Positions 1-8,554 of a stretch of 23,851 bases of DNA are shown here, in pieces. Origin of the DNA: a virus; the IMG/VR virus record IMGVR_UViG_3300036800_000538, positions 1 through 23,851 of that record; one strand, 5' to 3'. The notes below the pieces were generated by a model. That model was not told the DNA's origin. It did no database searches and saw only the letters and a list, made by a program, of their open reading frames with translations. Each line of letters starts with the position of its first letter. The first letter of the stretch is position 1. The position numbers and the translations under genes are program-made.

Positions 1-69
1 TTGCGCCTGACTAAAATTCTTAGTATCTTTGATTATTCCTTTATGCCAATCGGCATTCAAATCATTCAC

Positions 70-495
70 ATGAGAAAAGCCAAACCTTTTCGTTCAGCCA
101 AACAGCTGGATGAATTAATAGACTCTTATTTCCGCTCACTTGAAGTAGATTCTCCGAAGGAGAACCCGGTGAGTAAAGCCCCTCCGGCCGAACCGCCTAC
201 GTTTATGGGACTGCTGCTCTTTATCGGATTCAGCAGTCGCGAAGAATTTGATAAGTACGCTGCCATGCAGCGATATTCAGAAACGCTTTCACGCGGGGCT
301 CTGCGCATTGAGGAAGTCTATGAAAAGAAACTGCACGATTCGTCGACGGGAGCGGTATTTGCCTTAAAAAATATGGGCTGGAATGAAAAACCGGATAATA
401 AAGCTCCCGATAAGGAAACAGACCATTTGTTCCAGGTAGAGATCGTACCCTCAGAGCGTAGGCCGGTATCATCCGAGGCAGAAGTGGAGCTGTGA
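70..495 (+). CDS. Terminase small subunit (putative)
   Basis: Likely small terminase subunit, which recognises phage DNA and hands it to the large subunit for packaging. The reading frame is open from base 1 with TTG, but the ATG at 70 gives a natural N-terminus (MRKAKPFRSAKQLDELIDSY), so I prefer a 141-residue protein. The pattern fits small terminases of Bacteroidetes phages as I know them: an N-terminal stretch of the type 'F.sa.qLdelIdsYF', a proline-rich step, a 'tfmGLllFiGfssREeFdky' segment resembling an HTH domain, then a helical region ending near 'GAVFALKNMGWNEK'. The large subunit follows 0.6 kb downstream, separated by an antisense gene. The assignment rests on this motif order and on the neighbour, not on a search. 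Confidence 0.72.
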   Translation: MRKAKPFRSAKQLDELIDSYFRSLEVDSPKENPVSKAPPAEPPTFMGLLLFIGFSSREEFDKYAAMQRYSETLSRGALRIEEVYEKKLHDSSTGAVFALKNMGWNEKPDNKAPDKETDHLFQVEIVPSERRPVSSEAEVEL

Positions 496-496
496 T

Positions 497-1063
497 TTAC
501 TTCGTGTAAAAATAATCGTCGACCATTTTATAGGTCTGCGATGTATTATTGACGGTATAAGTATAAGTATATTCAGTATGTATTTTCAACGATTCAGCCG
601 TTAGCAAACTGACAGACGCTAAATGAGAAACAGGCGTTATTACAGGCGGCGCCGACGCGTTCACGCCGATTACCGTTGTGCTTGTAGTCAACCCCGCGAT
701 GGGTTCTGAAAGAGTGATCGCTGAACCGGTAAGGCCAAATGTCCCCGACGTAGAGTCAGCAGCAGTTAATAGTCCGTTGTTCAGGCCGCCCACATTAGGG
801 GCTGTATAAAGCCCTGCACTGCTAAAAGTACCATTACTGTTGAATTTCACATAGGCACGATTGTTATCCGTGGCATTAACCGTAGTATCTATTTGTTTTA
901 CGCCGTCGATATATTGTGCGTATTCTTCCTGCTGCATGGTCCAGGTGCCGACGATCATCTTTTGAGATCCGAGCAAAGGGGTTACGCTATTCTTATCCGG
1001 CTTGCAGGAGAAGAAAAATAACGAAACACATATAACCAGGTAAAAGTGGTAAAAGCGACGCAT
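497..1063 (-). CDS. Lipoprotein, lipocalin-like; antisense moron
   Basis: A 188-residue exported lipoprotein encoded against the late operon, between the two terminase genes. Residues 1-19 form a basic plus hydrophobic signal ending FFFSC, with Cys20 as the probable lipidation site. CKPDK follows, which only partly resembles the Bacteroidetes surface-export signal (K plus acidic residues after Cys). The mature part has a 'GTWTMQQEEY' start and many short beta-type segments, like lipocalin-like lipoproteins of this phylum. Its stop lies 1 nt from the small terminase stop, so the genes converge with no room for a terminator. A promoter-like site lies upstream at 1084-1115. It is likely a lysogenic-conversion gene expressed independently of the late operon; superinfection exclusion is possible but unproven. 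Confidence 0.7.
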   Translation of the reverse strand: MRRFYHFYLVICVSLFFFSCKPDKNSVTPLLGSQKMIVGTWTMQQEEYAQYIDGVKQIDTTVNATDNNRAYVKFNSNGTFSSAGLYTAPNVGGLNNGLLTAADSTSGTFGLTGSAITLSEPIAGLTTSTTVIGVNASAPPVITPVSHLASVSLLTAESLKIHTEYTYTYTVNNTSQTYKMVDDYFYTK

Positions 1064-1083
1064 GGTATCAGAGCTTTGCGATA

Positions 1084-1115
1084 TAAAGTTAACTAAAATC
1101 TATTTACAAATACAA
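1084..1115 (-). promoter_or_regulatory. Candidate promoter for the antisense lipoprotein
   Basis: On the minus strand a TTG (plus strand 1113-1115) is followed after 21 nt by TAACTTTA (plus strand 1084-1091). This matches the Bacteroidetes consensus TTG-N17-23-TAnnTTTG with one mismatch. The start codon lies 20 nt downstream of the -7 box, a sensible leader length. It overlaps the 5' leader of terL. Confidence 0.4.
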
Positions 1116-1117
1116 TT

Positions 1118-2344
1118 ATGGCCAAAGGCTATGAAGCTTCTGTATTGTTTGAAGAGAATTACAATGCCCGTGCTCACGTTGTGATCAACCAGGGCGGAAG
1201 CAGTTCCGGCAAAACAACGGCCATCATGCAAGTACTATTTACGTTGGCTTGCGAACAAACGCAACAGGTTATCACAGTAACCGGCCAGGATACGCCAAAC
1301 CTGAAATCGGGTGTTTTGAGAGATGCGTTGAAAATATATAAAGGCTCGAAAACGCTCATGGCAGCTATAAAAACATACAACAAATCAGAGCGCGTCTTTG
1401 AGTTTCATACTGGCAGCGTGATCGAGTTCAAAAGCTATGCAGATGCCCAGGACGCTAAGTCTGGGAAGCGCGATTACCTGTTTGTAAACGAAGCCAACGG
1501 CATCAGCTGGGATGTTTACAGCGAACTGGCCCTGCGCACGCGCAAGAGAGTGTTCATCGATTATAACCCTAATGCTGATTTTTGGGTACACGAACATTTG
1601 ATGGGCAAGCCCGGTGTCCAGCTCATCATATCCGACCACAGGCATAATCCATTTGTTGATAAAGACCAGAGAATCAAAATTGAATCGCTGAAAGAAACCG
1701 ATAAAGAGCGCTGGAAAGTATACGCACGCGGTTTGACGGGGAAAATTGACGGATTGGTGCTGAATAACTGGCGAATTTGTGAAGGGATACCGGCACGTGC
1801 GAAATTGATCGCCGCCGGACTCGACTTCGGCTATTCCAATGACCCAACGGGCTGTATAGTCGTCTATAAGCAAAATGGCCAGTTGTGGATCGAAGAACTG
1901 ATCTATGAAACCGGCCTAACAAACCCGGATATTTCAGGCAGACTCGAAGCAGCAGGGCTGAATAAAAATACAGAGATCATTGCCGATAGTGCCGAGCCCA
2001 AATCCATAGAAGAATTGAGGCGCCTGGGCTGGCGAATTACACCTGCACGAAAGGGCCCTGATAGCGTAAGATTATCTATCGATATTCTGAAAAGATACAA
2101 GCTGAACATCACCCGGACCAGCATCAATTTATTGGATGAATTAAAAAACTACAAATGGAAAAAGGCGCGAACAGGAAGGATATTGAACCAGCCTTCAGAT
2201 GATTGGAATCACTTGATAGATCCTTTAAGATATATTGCATTAAATAAACTAAAAATCAATATCTTAGCTAAGTCGAAAGTTAAATTTCCGTTCGTCCCTC
2301 AGCCGGCAGCGCATGGTTTGTTTGAAGAAATAATTGGCAATTAA
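1118..2344 (+). CDS. terL: Terminase large subunit
   Basis: ATP-driven DNA packaging motor and headful/cos nuclease, 408 residues, of the PBSX-like Terminase_3 type. The N-terminal ATPase has Walker A GGSSSGKT (residues 26-33) and Walker B YLFVNEAN (about 120-127, Glu125 catalytic). The C-terminal RNase H-like nuclease shows the three expected acidic sites: LDFGYSNDP (Asp236), IIADSAEPK (Asp290) and HLIDPLRY (Asp368). Length is normal for the family. The ATG at 1118 lies in an A/T-rich leader with no Shine-Dalgarno sequence, as expected for Bacteroidetes. It follows the small subunit after the interposed antisense lipoprotein gene and is followed by a 71-nt gap before the tail chaperone gene. 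Confidence 0.95.
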   Translation: MAKGYEASVLFEENYNARAHVVINQGGSSSGKTTAIMQVLFTLACEQTQQVITVTGQDTPNLKSGVLRDALKIYKGSKTLMAAIKTYNKSERVFEFHTGSVIEFKSYADAQDAKSGKRDYLFVNEANGISWDVYSELALRTRKRVFIDYNPNADFWVHEHLMGKPGVQLIISDHRHNPFVDKDQRIKIESLKETDKERWKVYARGLTGKIDGLVLNNWRICEGIPARAKLIAAGLDFGYSNDPTGCIVVYKQNGQLWIEELIYETGLTNPDISGRLEAAGLNKNTEIIADSAEPKSIEELRRLGWRITPARKGPDSVRLSIDILKRYKLNITRTSINLLDELKNYKWKKARTGRILNQPSDDWNHLIDPLRYIALNKLKINILAKSKVKFPFVPQPAAHGLFEEIIGN

Positions 2345-2392
2345 ATTTATAAAGAGAAACGAAAATAAATTAGTCATAACCTAAAAAATCAC

Positions 2393-2403
2393 CCCCTAAG
2401 GGG
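2393..2403. repeat. CCCC-TAA-GGGG hairpin before the chaperone gene
   Basis: A 4-bp G/C stem (2393-2396 with 2400-2403) with a 3-nt loop sits 13 nt before the ATG at 2416. No T-run follows, so it is not an intrinsic terminator. It resembles the other word-type leader structures of this region. Confidence 0.3.
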
Positions 2404-2415
2404 AATGGCGGCGCG

Positions 2416-3117
2416 ATGATAGAAAAAACATTAAAAACAACCGACGGCAAGATCAGGGTGCGGATACCTACCCTGCTCAACGAGCTTACTTTGGGCCAGA
2501 TGATGGCCATGCAGGGAAAACCTAACCTCGATGATCTTGATGCTATCAGTATTCTTTCAGGTATACCGAAGGGCGACCTGCATTCCGTAAAAAACTTTGA
2601 GGATATTCTCACTTTTGGCGACTACGTGAATTCACTCGCGAACCAGATCACATACCTTTATCAAAGTGATATGATCCCAAATCGCATTACTTTCACTATC
2701 GATGATAAAAAAGTGGTAGTAAATGTGATCCGCAACCTTTCGATAGAACCCGCCGGGGCTTTTCTCGCGGCGAGAGACATCATTGCCGACGAGATCAACG
2801 AACATATCAACCTCTATGGCGAAGAAGATTGGCAGGATCATTTCCTGCCTTCACTTAAAGCCTGCTGCCAGGTACTGGCACATTACTTCTTCTGCCGCGT
2901 TACCGGGAAAAGGTACGACGAATATGAAGCGGAAGAATTTTGCGAGGAAGTAAAAAAATTGAAGGTAACGGAGGCTCTGCCTGTTGCCCGGCATTTTTTT
3001 ACCTGTTATCCCAACTTATTGAAACAGAGAATCGGCTTCTTGCGGCAGCTCCGACAGCGCTGGAGAAAAAGGCTGGTATCCAGGCGTTTGAGAAATTCAA
3101 ATATATTAACACAATAA
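2416..3117 (+). CDS. Tail assembly chaperone, short (G-like) form
   Basis: Zero-frame product of 233 residues. I read it as the G-like tail assembly chaperone that binds the tape measure and helps polymerise the tail tube. The N-terminus has the pattern 'vrIPTLLNELTLGQmmamqg...aISILSGIpkgdL', which I associate with chaperone-type proteins of Bacteroidetes phages. The rest is helical and acidic up to residue 195. After the TTTTTTT run the zero-frame tail becomes strongly basic and unusual (RQLRQRWRKRLVSRRLR), which fits a frame normally used only as the end of the shorter product. The gene lies upstream of neck and tape-measure genes. The function rests on synteny and frameshift architecture. 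Confidence 0.6.
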   Translation: MIEKTLKTTDGKIRVRIPTLLNELTLGQMMAMQGKPNLDDLDAISILSGIPKGDLHSVKNFEDILTFGDYVNSLANQITYLYQSDMIPNRITFTIDDKKVVVNVIRNLSIEPAGAFLAARDIIADEINEHINLYGEEDWQDHFLPSLKACCQVLAHYFFCRVTGKRYDEYEAEEFCEEVKKLKVTEALPVARHFFTCYPNLLKQRIGFLRQLRQRWRKRLVSRRLRNSNILTQ

Positions 3118-3260
3118 ACGCCCTCGCCGGAGGCGATATCACCAAATGGGATACTATCGTGGCCATGCCTTATGAGCGTTTGCTTACTAAGCTTTTATTG
3201 AATAAAGCTGAAGTAGAATACCAGCGGCGATATAGTGAATTGCTTAATGCTCAACGTTAA
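2416..3260 (+). CDS. Tail assembly chaperone, -1 frameshift (GT-like) form
   Basis: Predicted 281-residue fusion made when ribosomes slip back one base at 2994-3000. Residues 1-195 are shared with the short form. From base 3000 the frame continues as YLLSQLIETENRLLAAAP and on for 86 residues to the stop at 3258-3260. The downstream frame has no convincing start of its own (its ORF opens with a TTG at 2940 inside the upstream gene), but is rich in normal helical sequence (ALEKKAGIQAFEKF, LTKLLLNKAEVEYQRRY). This matches the G/GT arrangement of lambda-like tail genes, where the fused T domain recruits tail tube subunits. Frame arithmetic and slip site are directly visible; the use of the shift is inferred. 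Confidence 0.6.
2994..3000 (+). other. Slippery heptamer T_TTT_TTT for -1 ribosomal frameshift
   Basis: Seven T residues lie exactly in register: the zero frame reads CAT TTT TTT ACC, so the heptamer fits X_XXY_YYZ and tRNA-Phe can re-pair perfectly after a -1 slip. The next -1 codon is TAC at 3000-3002. I see no strong downstream hairpin or pseudoknot by eye; a weak CTCC/GGAG pairing exists near 3045-3065. Confidence 0.65.
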
Positions 3261-3326
3261 GTAAATTTTTAACCAAACCTTATCAGCGTATAACTTAAAA
3301 CGTCTAACGTACAACCTAAAAAACCT

Positions 3327-3773
3327 ATGCCTATTCGTAATCAGATCGAAGCGATCATACAATCGCTATCGGCACAACCATCCTTTGTCTATGGCACTGC
3401 CAATGAGCTTAATCTCTTTGCTGACGATGCCTCCTTCCCTGTCGTATTCATGTACCCGCTGCAACCGATCGACATTTCTCCGGGAATCAATGGGTCAGTT
3501 GAAAATACCTTCTCAATTTATCTTGAGTTTCTATACAAGACAGAATTTGACCAGTTTACATCAGACAATGAAACCTATGTGAATCAGGCATTAAACATGG
3601 CCAACGAGTTTATCGTCAAAGCCTCAAAATACCGTGAGGGCGATGGGCGCTATTTCCGGATTAAATCCGGTGACAAAGCCAAATGTCTGCCCGTTTACAA
3701 TAAATTCGATGCCAATTCGACTGGCGTAAACCTAACTCTAACCTTACAAACCATGTATTTCGACTCTTTCTAA
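3327..3773 (+). CDS. Tail-completion/neck protein (putative)
   Basis: A 148-residue protein of mixed alpha/beta character. The N-terminal helix (IRNQIEAIIQSL) is followed by a beta-strand region 'FPVVFMYPLQPIDI', a fibre-like middle and a C-terminal 'GVNLTLTLQTMYFDSF' strand. This size and pattern recur in Bacteroidetes phage late operons beside the chaperone and HK97 gp10-like genes, where tail terminators usually sit. The leader (3261-3326) has reiterated AACGT/AACCT-type words before ATG. Function comes from position and shape only. Confidence 0.45.
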   Translation: MPIRNQIEAIIQSLSAQPSFVYGTANELNLFADDASFPVVFMYPLQPIDISPGINGSVENTFSIYLEFLYKTEFDQFTSDNETYVNQALNMANEFIVKASKYREGDGRYFRIKSGDKAKCLPVYNKFDANSTGVNLTLTLQTMYFDSF

Positions 3774-3782
3774 GATGAACCA

Positions 3783-4223
3783 ATGACCAATGAACTATTA
3801 AACCAATTCCTCGAATCTTTAAAAACCGATATCATCAATTCGCTCCAGGCCAATGGCAAAGTTGCGACAGGTCGAACCGCGCAGCAAATCGCGATTACAA
3901 ACGACGGTAATACAGCGCAACTGCAAATACCCGCCCATATCCAATTGCTGGAAACCGGCCGCGGCCCGACAAGCGCCAATCCTGTTCCGGGAAATCCGCC
4001 CATGATCGAAAGAATAAAGGCATGGTGCCAGGCCAAAGGCATACCTGATCAGGCGGTATGGGCAATAAAAAAGTCGATCGATAAAAAAGGTTTTAAGGGC
4101 GTACCCGGCATACTGTCTGAACCATTAAGTGAAGATAACATCAATCTCCGTCTCGATCCGGCAGCGGAAGAATTAGCTAATGCCGTCGCACAGCAAATAA
4201 TTGATACCATTGGCCTAAGCTGA
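3783..4223 (+). CDS. HK97 gp10-like neck / virion morphogenesis protein
   Basis: A 146-residue protein beginning nine bases after the previous stop, so probably translationally coupled. The N-terminal helix MTNELLNQFLESLKTDIINS is followed by 'ATGRTAQQIAIT', strands, and 'LLETGRGPTSANPVPGNPPM', then a helical 'IERIKAWCQAKGI' segment. The 'vaTGrtaqqi...letGRgpts.....p' layout is the usual signature of HK97 gp10-like/minor virion proteins that complete the head-tail joint. It lies between the putative tail terminator and the large tail protein. Confidence 0.6.
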   Translation: MTNELLNQFLESLKTDIINSLQANGKVATGRTAQQIAITNDGNTAQLQIPAHIQLLETGRGPTSANPVPGNPPMIERIKAWCQAKGIPDQAVWAIKKSIDKKGFKGVPGILSEPLSEDNINLRLDPAAEELANAVAQQIIDTIGLS

Positions 4224-4235
4224 TCCGGATCATTC

Positions 4236-4300
4236 CATCTTTCGGACTTACGCGGACTTTCGAACTAAATCACCCAATACAACTCCTTCAACCAATACAA
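4236..4300 (+). promoter_or_regulatory. Word-array leader (CGGACTT and CAATACAACT words)
   Basis: Non-coding leader between the gp10-like gene and the 688-residue tail protein. It holds CTTTCGGACTT and GCGGACTTTCG copies followed by AATACAACT repeats (two near-copies) ending in ACTAAATG. The same CGGACTTTC word occurs in the leaders at 11886-11925 and 23322-23348. Confidence 0.5.
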
Positions 4301-4304
4301 CTAA

Positions 4305-6371
4305 ATGAGCATTTTAGGATCCATAGTCTATGCCGATACCTCTGTGTCCGGCACCCTGGTAAACGGCGACGTATATATCCAGCTTCGGGACGCAGCCACC
4401 GGTCAACTGGTAAACGGCAATAACGTTGCCGTTACCTATGATATGAACATCAACGGGACAGTGACCGAAAACACAGTAAATATCACCGGGCAATCACAAT
4501 TGGTTTATTCCGGGCAGATCAGCAATAGCTCACCGCTGTTCTTCACTAAATTTCAGATCGTCAGCATCGGCACGATTCCGGTGGCGCCACCACCTGCAAA
4601 TCCATGCGACTTGGCGATCGGATATATTTCGGTCGATAAACCCGAATCAGCACCCGGCGCATTGGACGGGCAGATCACCATCAACGCGTCATCGACTTAC
4701 CTGCCGCTGCAATACAGCAAGGACTCTGGAATTAACTGGCAAAGCTCGCCGACATTTACCGGCTTGGCCGGCGGAGCACATCAATTCGAAGTGAAGGATG
4801 CTAATTCCGCGGGATGCACGACAATACGTTCGGTGAATGTGCCGGTATTGTCCAATCTGTTGGTTTCGGATCCGTCAGTCAACCTTGGCAATGGCAATAT
4901 TTCCCGTTGGAATGCTGCTTTCAACCCCATTGTTTTCACTTACCAGCGCAAGGATTTTGAAGTAACGGCGATAATGCGGGATTCTATAAGTGGGAATGCG
5001 CTTTTATCGATAAACGCCTCGCTGTCTGATCCGGCAACCGGTTACCTGGTTACTACAGGCGACCTGGTTTACCTCAATGCCGGCAATTACAAAGGAACAT
5101 TTATTGTAAATGCGGCAAACAGCGACAATACGCTGCTGATCCAAACGCCGTACAACGGCAATGCTTCCGGTTTTATCAACATCAACCGCTTGCGGCCTTA
5201 TTACAAAATATTGACCCAGATCACTTACCAGTACCCGACTACGGGGCAACAGCAAATCATCACGGCCACCAACAGGCCTGACAGCACAGGGCTGGTTAAG
5301 GCTGATTTTTCTAACTTCCTGCAAAGCCTGCTGCAGCCAAAAGATGGCAGCGATTACACGCAAATAAACTTCCGCGACCTGAACTTGTCTGCAAGCTATC
5401 AAATTCAATACGCCGATAGCTGGGACAATGGAACGGCAAACGGTCATACTTCAGACTATGTCCTGGTAAGCACTCCTTATTATGTACTGTACGCGGCACG
5501 CCAGCTCGGCCAGCGTTACGCTGGCAACATGGCTGCGTTTGTACCTTTTGCCGATGGCTCGCAGCTTGCTGCCTGGATAACAGATTTTGCTGAGCCCGCA
5601 TTTTCAAATGGCTATCCTTTTGATATCGGCTTTATTTACAGCGAATCACTGCTCGGGTTAACAATTTATTGCGAGATCATCCCGCTTGATATTAATCGCC
5701 GGCCATTAACAAGCGATTCACAAACAACCGATCTTTTGAACGATGACGGCTCGTGGCTATTGAACGAAGATGCCAGCAAATTCATCATTTCCGATGAAAA
5801 CATTACAGACACTTCACTGCTTGCACAATTGGGATTGAACCGCTTGCTCATTAACACCTCATTCCCGCCCAATGCATATTATTTCAACCTGACGCTGAAA
5901 TATAATGACGAAAGCGGCACCGCACACGCGATTACTCAAACCCAAACCATTAGAATCGATGATGCCGTCGATGAAAACTCTGTTTACCTCCGCTGGATAG
6001 GTTTGACAGGTTCGTGGAATTACTATCGTTTCGTCTACAACCAGGAAATTTCACTTGATGTTCAGAATGCTACCATTATAAAAAACTATGTGAACGATTG
6101 GGAAAACCAGCAGGGCATCGAGGAAGTGATCGCCAAAGATGCCGGTCAGAAAATGAAAGTAATGGCCGAGGACCTGTCAATTGCTGACATCAAAGGTTTG
6201 CAGTCCATCAAATATTCACCGAAAGTGCAGATGCTTATAAGCACAAATCCTGTCAAATGGCAAACCGTTGTGATCAACACCGCTACCTATAGCGAATACG
6301 AAACCCTGAACGGCCAGGCGCCATTCAGCATCACTTTCAATATGCCTTCAATCAATATACAAACTCAGTAG
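4305..6371 (+). CDS. Large tail protein with SprB-type repeat
   Basis: A 688-residue virion protein. Residues 1-100 are beta-rich, ending in a proline linker (PVAPPPANP). Residues 101-180 form one repeat of the type found in gliding-motility adhesins such as SprB: it starts CDLAIGYISVDKP, continues with 'DGQITINAS...LPLQYSKDSGINWQSSPTF', and ends 'HQFEVKDANSAGC'. The remainder is beta-rich with several Asp/Asn-rich turns, including near-duplicate LLNDDGSWLLNEDASKF (about 480-496). It lies between the neck genes and the tail-tip gene, so a tail-shaft, tail-tip or side-fibre role is likely. Cys101 and Cys171 bracket the repeat and could form a disulphide. I cannot name its exact structural role. 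Confidence 0.6.
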   Translation: MSILGSIVYADTSVSGTLVNGDVYIQLRDAATGQLVNGNNVAVTYDMNINGTVTENTVNITGQSQLVYSGQISNSSPLFFTKFQIVSIGTIPVAPPPANPCDLAIGYISVDKPESAPGALDGQITINASSTYLPLQYSKDSGINWQSSPTFTGLAGGAHQFEVKDANSAGCTTIRSVNVPVLSNLLVSDPSVNLGNGNISRWNAAFNPIVFTYQRKDFEVTAIMRDSISGNALLSINASLSDPATGYLVTTGDLVYLNAGNYKGTFIVNAANSDNTLLIQTPYNGNASGFININRLRPYYKILTQITYQYPTTGQQQIITATNRPDSTGLVKADFSNFLQSLLQPKDGSDYTQINFRDLNLSASYQIQYADSWDNGTANGHTSDYVLVSTPYYVLYAARQLGQRYAGNMAAFVPFADGSQLAAWITDFAEPAFSNGYPFDIGFIYSESLLGLTIYCEIIPLDINRRPLTSDSQTTDLLNDDGSWLLNEDASKFIISDENITDTSLLAQLGLNRLLINTSFPPNAYYFNLTLKYNDESGTAHAITQTQTIRIDDAVDENSVYLRWIGLTGSWNYYRFVYNQEISLDVQNATIIKNYVNDWENQQGIEEVIAKDAGQKMKVMAEDLSIADIKGLQSIKYSPKVQMLISTNPVKWQTVVINTATYSEYETLNGQAPFSITFNMPSINIQTQ

Positions 6372-6378
6372 GTGGAAA

Positions 6379-6434
6379 GTTGGAAAGTTGTAAGGTTGAA
6401 AAGTTCTTATACCTCAACCTTACAACTTTCCAAC
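6379..6434 (+). repeat. Perfect 21-bp inverted repeat in the leader of the tail-tip gene
   Basis: Arms 6379-6399 and 6414-6434 are exact reverse complements (21/21) around a 14-nt loop. Both arms are made of the word GGAAAGTTG or its complement. The element begins 7 nt after the stop of the upstream gene and ends 23 nt before the ATG at 6458. No T-run follows, so it is not a typical terminator. It belongs to the intercistronic hairpin series seen through this window. Confidence 0.9.
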
Positions 6435-6457
6435 CTTGCAACATTCCAACAAAAAAC

Positions 6458-8527
6458 ATGAACCAACTCCAACTGTACATTAACGATCAGCTCGTCGACC
6501 TGGACGACGATTCGCCTATAGCGCTCACGTTCCAGATCAACAACCTGGCCGAAGTACAAAACCAGCAAGGCAATACCAGCAACCAGTTCAAGCTGCCGCT
6601 TACACAACGGAATAGAAGAATATTCGGCTTCCCGAACGATGTGGCCTTTACCACTAATGCTCCTTACCAGCAATATCCCGCCAAATTAGTACAGGACGGC
6701 CTCGAGATCGTTCCTTATGGAATCGCCGAACTCAATCAGATAGACCAGGATACCGCAAATGTCACCGTGCTTTCGGGTAATGTGGACTTTTTCGATGCGA
6801 TCGACGGCAAATTATATGACATGGGCGATAGCACAAGTCAATGGAGTAATTACGGCAAAAGCCTGGTATGGCTGCCTTACGATCATGTGTGGAACGTTCA
6901 AAATGCCGCGTATTCCCAAACCAAAACCGAAGGCTGGATTTGGCCGGTAGTTGATTATGGTATGATAAGCAACTCGGATTATTCGACACCCATTGATGTG
7001 CACTACCAGCGGCCGGGATTCTTCATCAAAACAGCGGTCGATCTGCTGCTTAAATCGGCAGGTTATAAGGGCGCAGGGTCGTTGCTTAGTGATCCCTTAT
7101 ATCCAAAACTCATTTGCCAGTTCGCCAATGATTCATTCGATCACGGAACAGATGTACAGAACAATGTGGCTTATAAAAGCATTACCGTGCAAACCGGCCA
7201 AAATTTCACCCGGTCGCATCCAACTGTCGATGAAAATATCGGATCGACCCCATTCAGCCTTGTTATATCCGACACCAGCCACCATTACAATCCCGCGGTG
7301 AACGGCTACTTTGTATCCGAGATCACGAGCGTTACAGCATCTATCGCATTTGAGCTATCGTTTACCTCAACTAATCCTTCACGCGATTCGGATAGATCGT
7401 CCAAAATATCTATACAGATCCGCTTATATGACAATGCTGCCCAGCCGGACAGCGATGGCCAGGTATTGGCCGGGACCACTGTTGACTATGCCGCCCGGGG
7501 GACCGCAAATACCATTTCATTAACCAATCAAGCTGTATCGTTTGACCAGGTATTACAACCCGGTCAGGGCATTAAGATCACATACGAGTTTACCGGTTAC
7601 ACCGGCGGCACGTTCACGCTGAATTGCGGCGCCACGTTCAACATCCAAAATAAAGTGCAGGAGGTTCAATACGGTCAAATGATCCAGTGTGAGCGTATCT
7701 TTCCGGACATATCGCAAAAGGACCTGTTAAAGGATATCCTTCAGCGGTTCGGCATTATTTGCCAAACTGACAATGCGAACCGAACGATCAGTTTCAATTC
7801 GTTACGCGATATTGTCAATAACATCCCTATAGCAAAAGACTGGAGCAATAAATGTATTGATCAGGGGAAGCAGATCGCTTTTCAGCTCGGAAATTACGGG
7901 CAGGTAAATTATATGAAATGCAAGGAGGATGATGGCGTGTTACCACTTGATTTTGCCAATTCGCAGATCAATATCGCCGACACGACACTGCAAGCCACTA
8001 ACGATCTTTTCCAAAGTCAGTTCGCACCAACGCTAAACCGGCCGTTTTATGGCGGCACTATAGCCCAAATCCTGAAAACAGACCCAAAAAGCGACGACAA
8101 TGAATTCACCGTAGGCACGCAACCCCGCCTGCTTGTGGATCAAAAGTTCGACCTAAGAACAATAGACAAGACTGTTACTTTTAATGATGGTAACACGGCT
8201 AATAATATCGTAATAAACGACTGGATATCCGCCCCGTATTTTTACAAACCGGATGGCGAATACAATTTGTGTTTTTCTGATATGCCATCGAACAATGGCA
8301 AAAAGCAGCCTGGAGTGCAAACAAAATATTATGCTGAATTTCAAAAAGTGCTTACACAAAGCAAAAAGCTAACCCGGTATACTTTGCTTACACCACGAGA
8401 TATTCTGGAACTGGATCTGATGATTCCGGTGTATATCCAACAGGACAACGCTTATTTCTATATCAACAAAATTGACAGCTGGCGGAAAGGACAGCCTTGT
8501 AAAGTGGAATTGATAAAATTTGGATAA
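6458..8527 (+). CDS. Tail tip / baseplate hub-like protein
   Basis: A 689-residue virion protein. The open frame extends upstream to a TTG at 6380, but that part is translated hairpin leader; ATG 6458 after AAAAAAC gives MNQLQLYINDQLVDLDDDSP, a sensible start. Residues 30-75 (NNLAEVQNQQGNTSNQFKLP) and the C-terminal 'LLTPRDILELDLMIPVYIQQDNAYFYINKIDSW' resemble tail-tip/hub proteins recurring next to tape-measure genes in Bacteroidetes phages. There are many beta strands and a 'FPDISQKDLLKDILQRFGI' segment. No signal peptide. The gene abuts the tape-measure gene, supporting a place at the distal tail. Confidence 0.55.
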   Translation: MNQLQLYINDQLVDLDDDSPIALTFQINNLAEVQNQQGNTSNQFKLPLTQRNRRIFGFPNDVAFTTNAPYQQYPAKLVQDGLEIVPYGIAELNQIDQDTANVTVLSGNVDFFDAIDGKLYDMGDSTSQWSNYGKSLVWLPYDHVWNVQNAAYSQTKTEGWIWPVVDYGMISNSDYSTPIDVHYQRPGFFIKTAVDLLLKSAGYKGAGSLLSDPLYPKLICQFANDSFDHGTDVQNNVAYKSITVQTGQNFTRSHPTVDENIGSTPFSLVISDTSHHYNPAVNGYFVSEITSVTASIAFELSFTSTNPSRDSDRSSKISIQIRLYDNAAQPDSDGQVLAGTTVDYAARGTANTISLTNQAVSFDQVLQPGQGIKITYEFTGYTGGTFTLNCGATFNIQNKVQEVQYGQMIQCERIFPDISQKDLLKDILQRFGIICQTDNANRTISFNSLRDIVNNIPIAKDWSNKCIDQGKQIAFQLGNYGQVNYMKCKEDDGVLPLDFANSQINIADTTLQATNDLFQSQFAPTLNRPFYGGTIAQILKTDPKSDDNEFTVGTQPRLLVDQKFDLRTIDKTVTFNDGNTANNIVINDWISAPYFYKPDGEYNLCFSDMPSNNGKKQPGVQTKYYAEFQKVLTQSKKLTRYTLLTPRDILELDLMIPVYIQQDNAYFYINKIDSWRKGQPCKVELIKFG

Positions 8528-8554
8528 ACATTATGCCATTTGGCATTTTATTCA

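Noticed and set aside
2940-3260. Independent gene for the second chaperone frame
   Set aside because: The frame opens with TTG inside the upstream gene, and its first 20 codons are implausible; a -1 frameshift explains it better.
5004-5447. Antisense ORF of 147 codons in the large tail gene
   Set aside because: Shadow of a GC-rich plus-strand gene; no start context, motif or promoter.
6380-6457. Longer tail-tip protein start at TTG 6380
   Set aside because: These codons translate the hairpin leader itself; the ATG at 6458 is the natural start.
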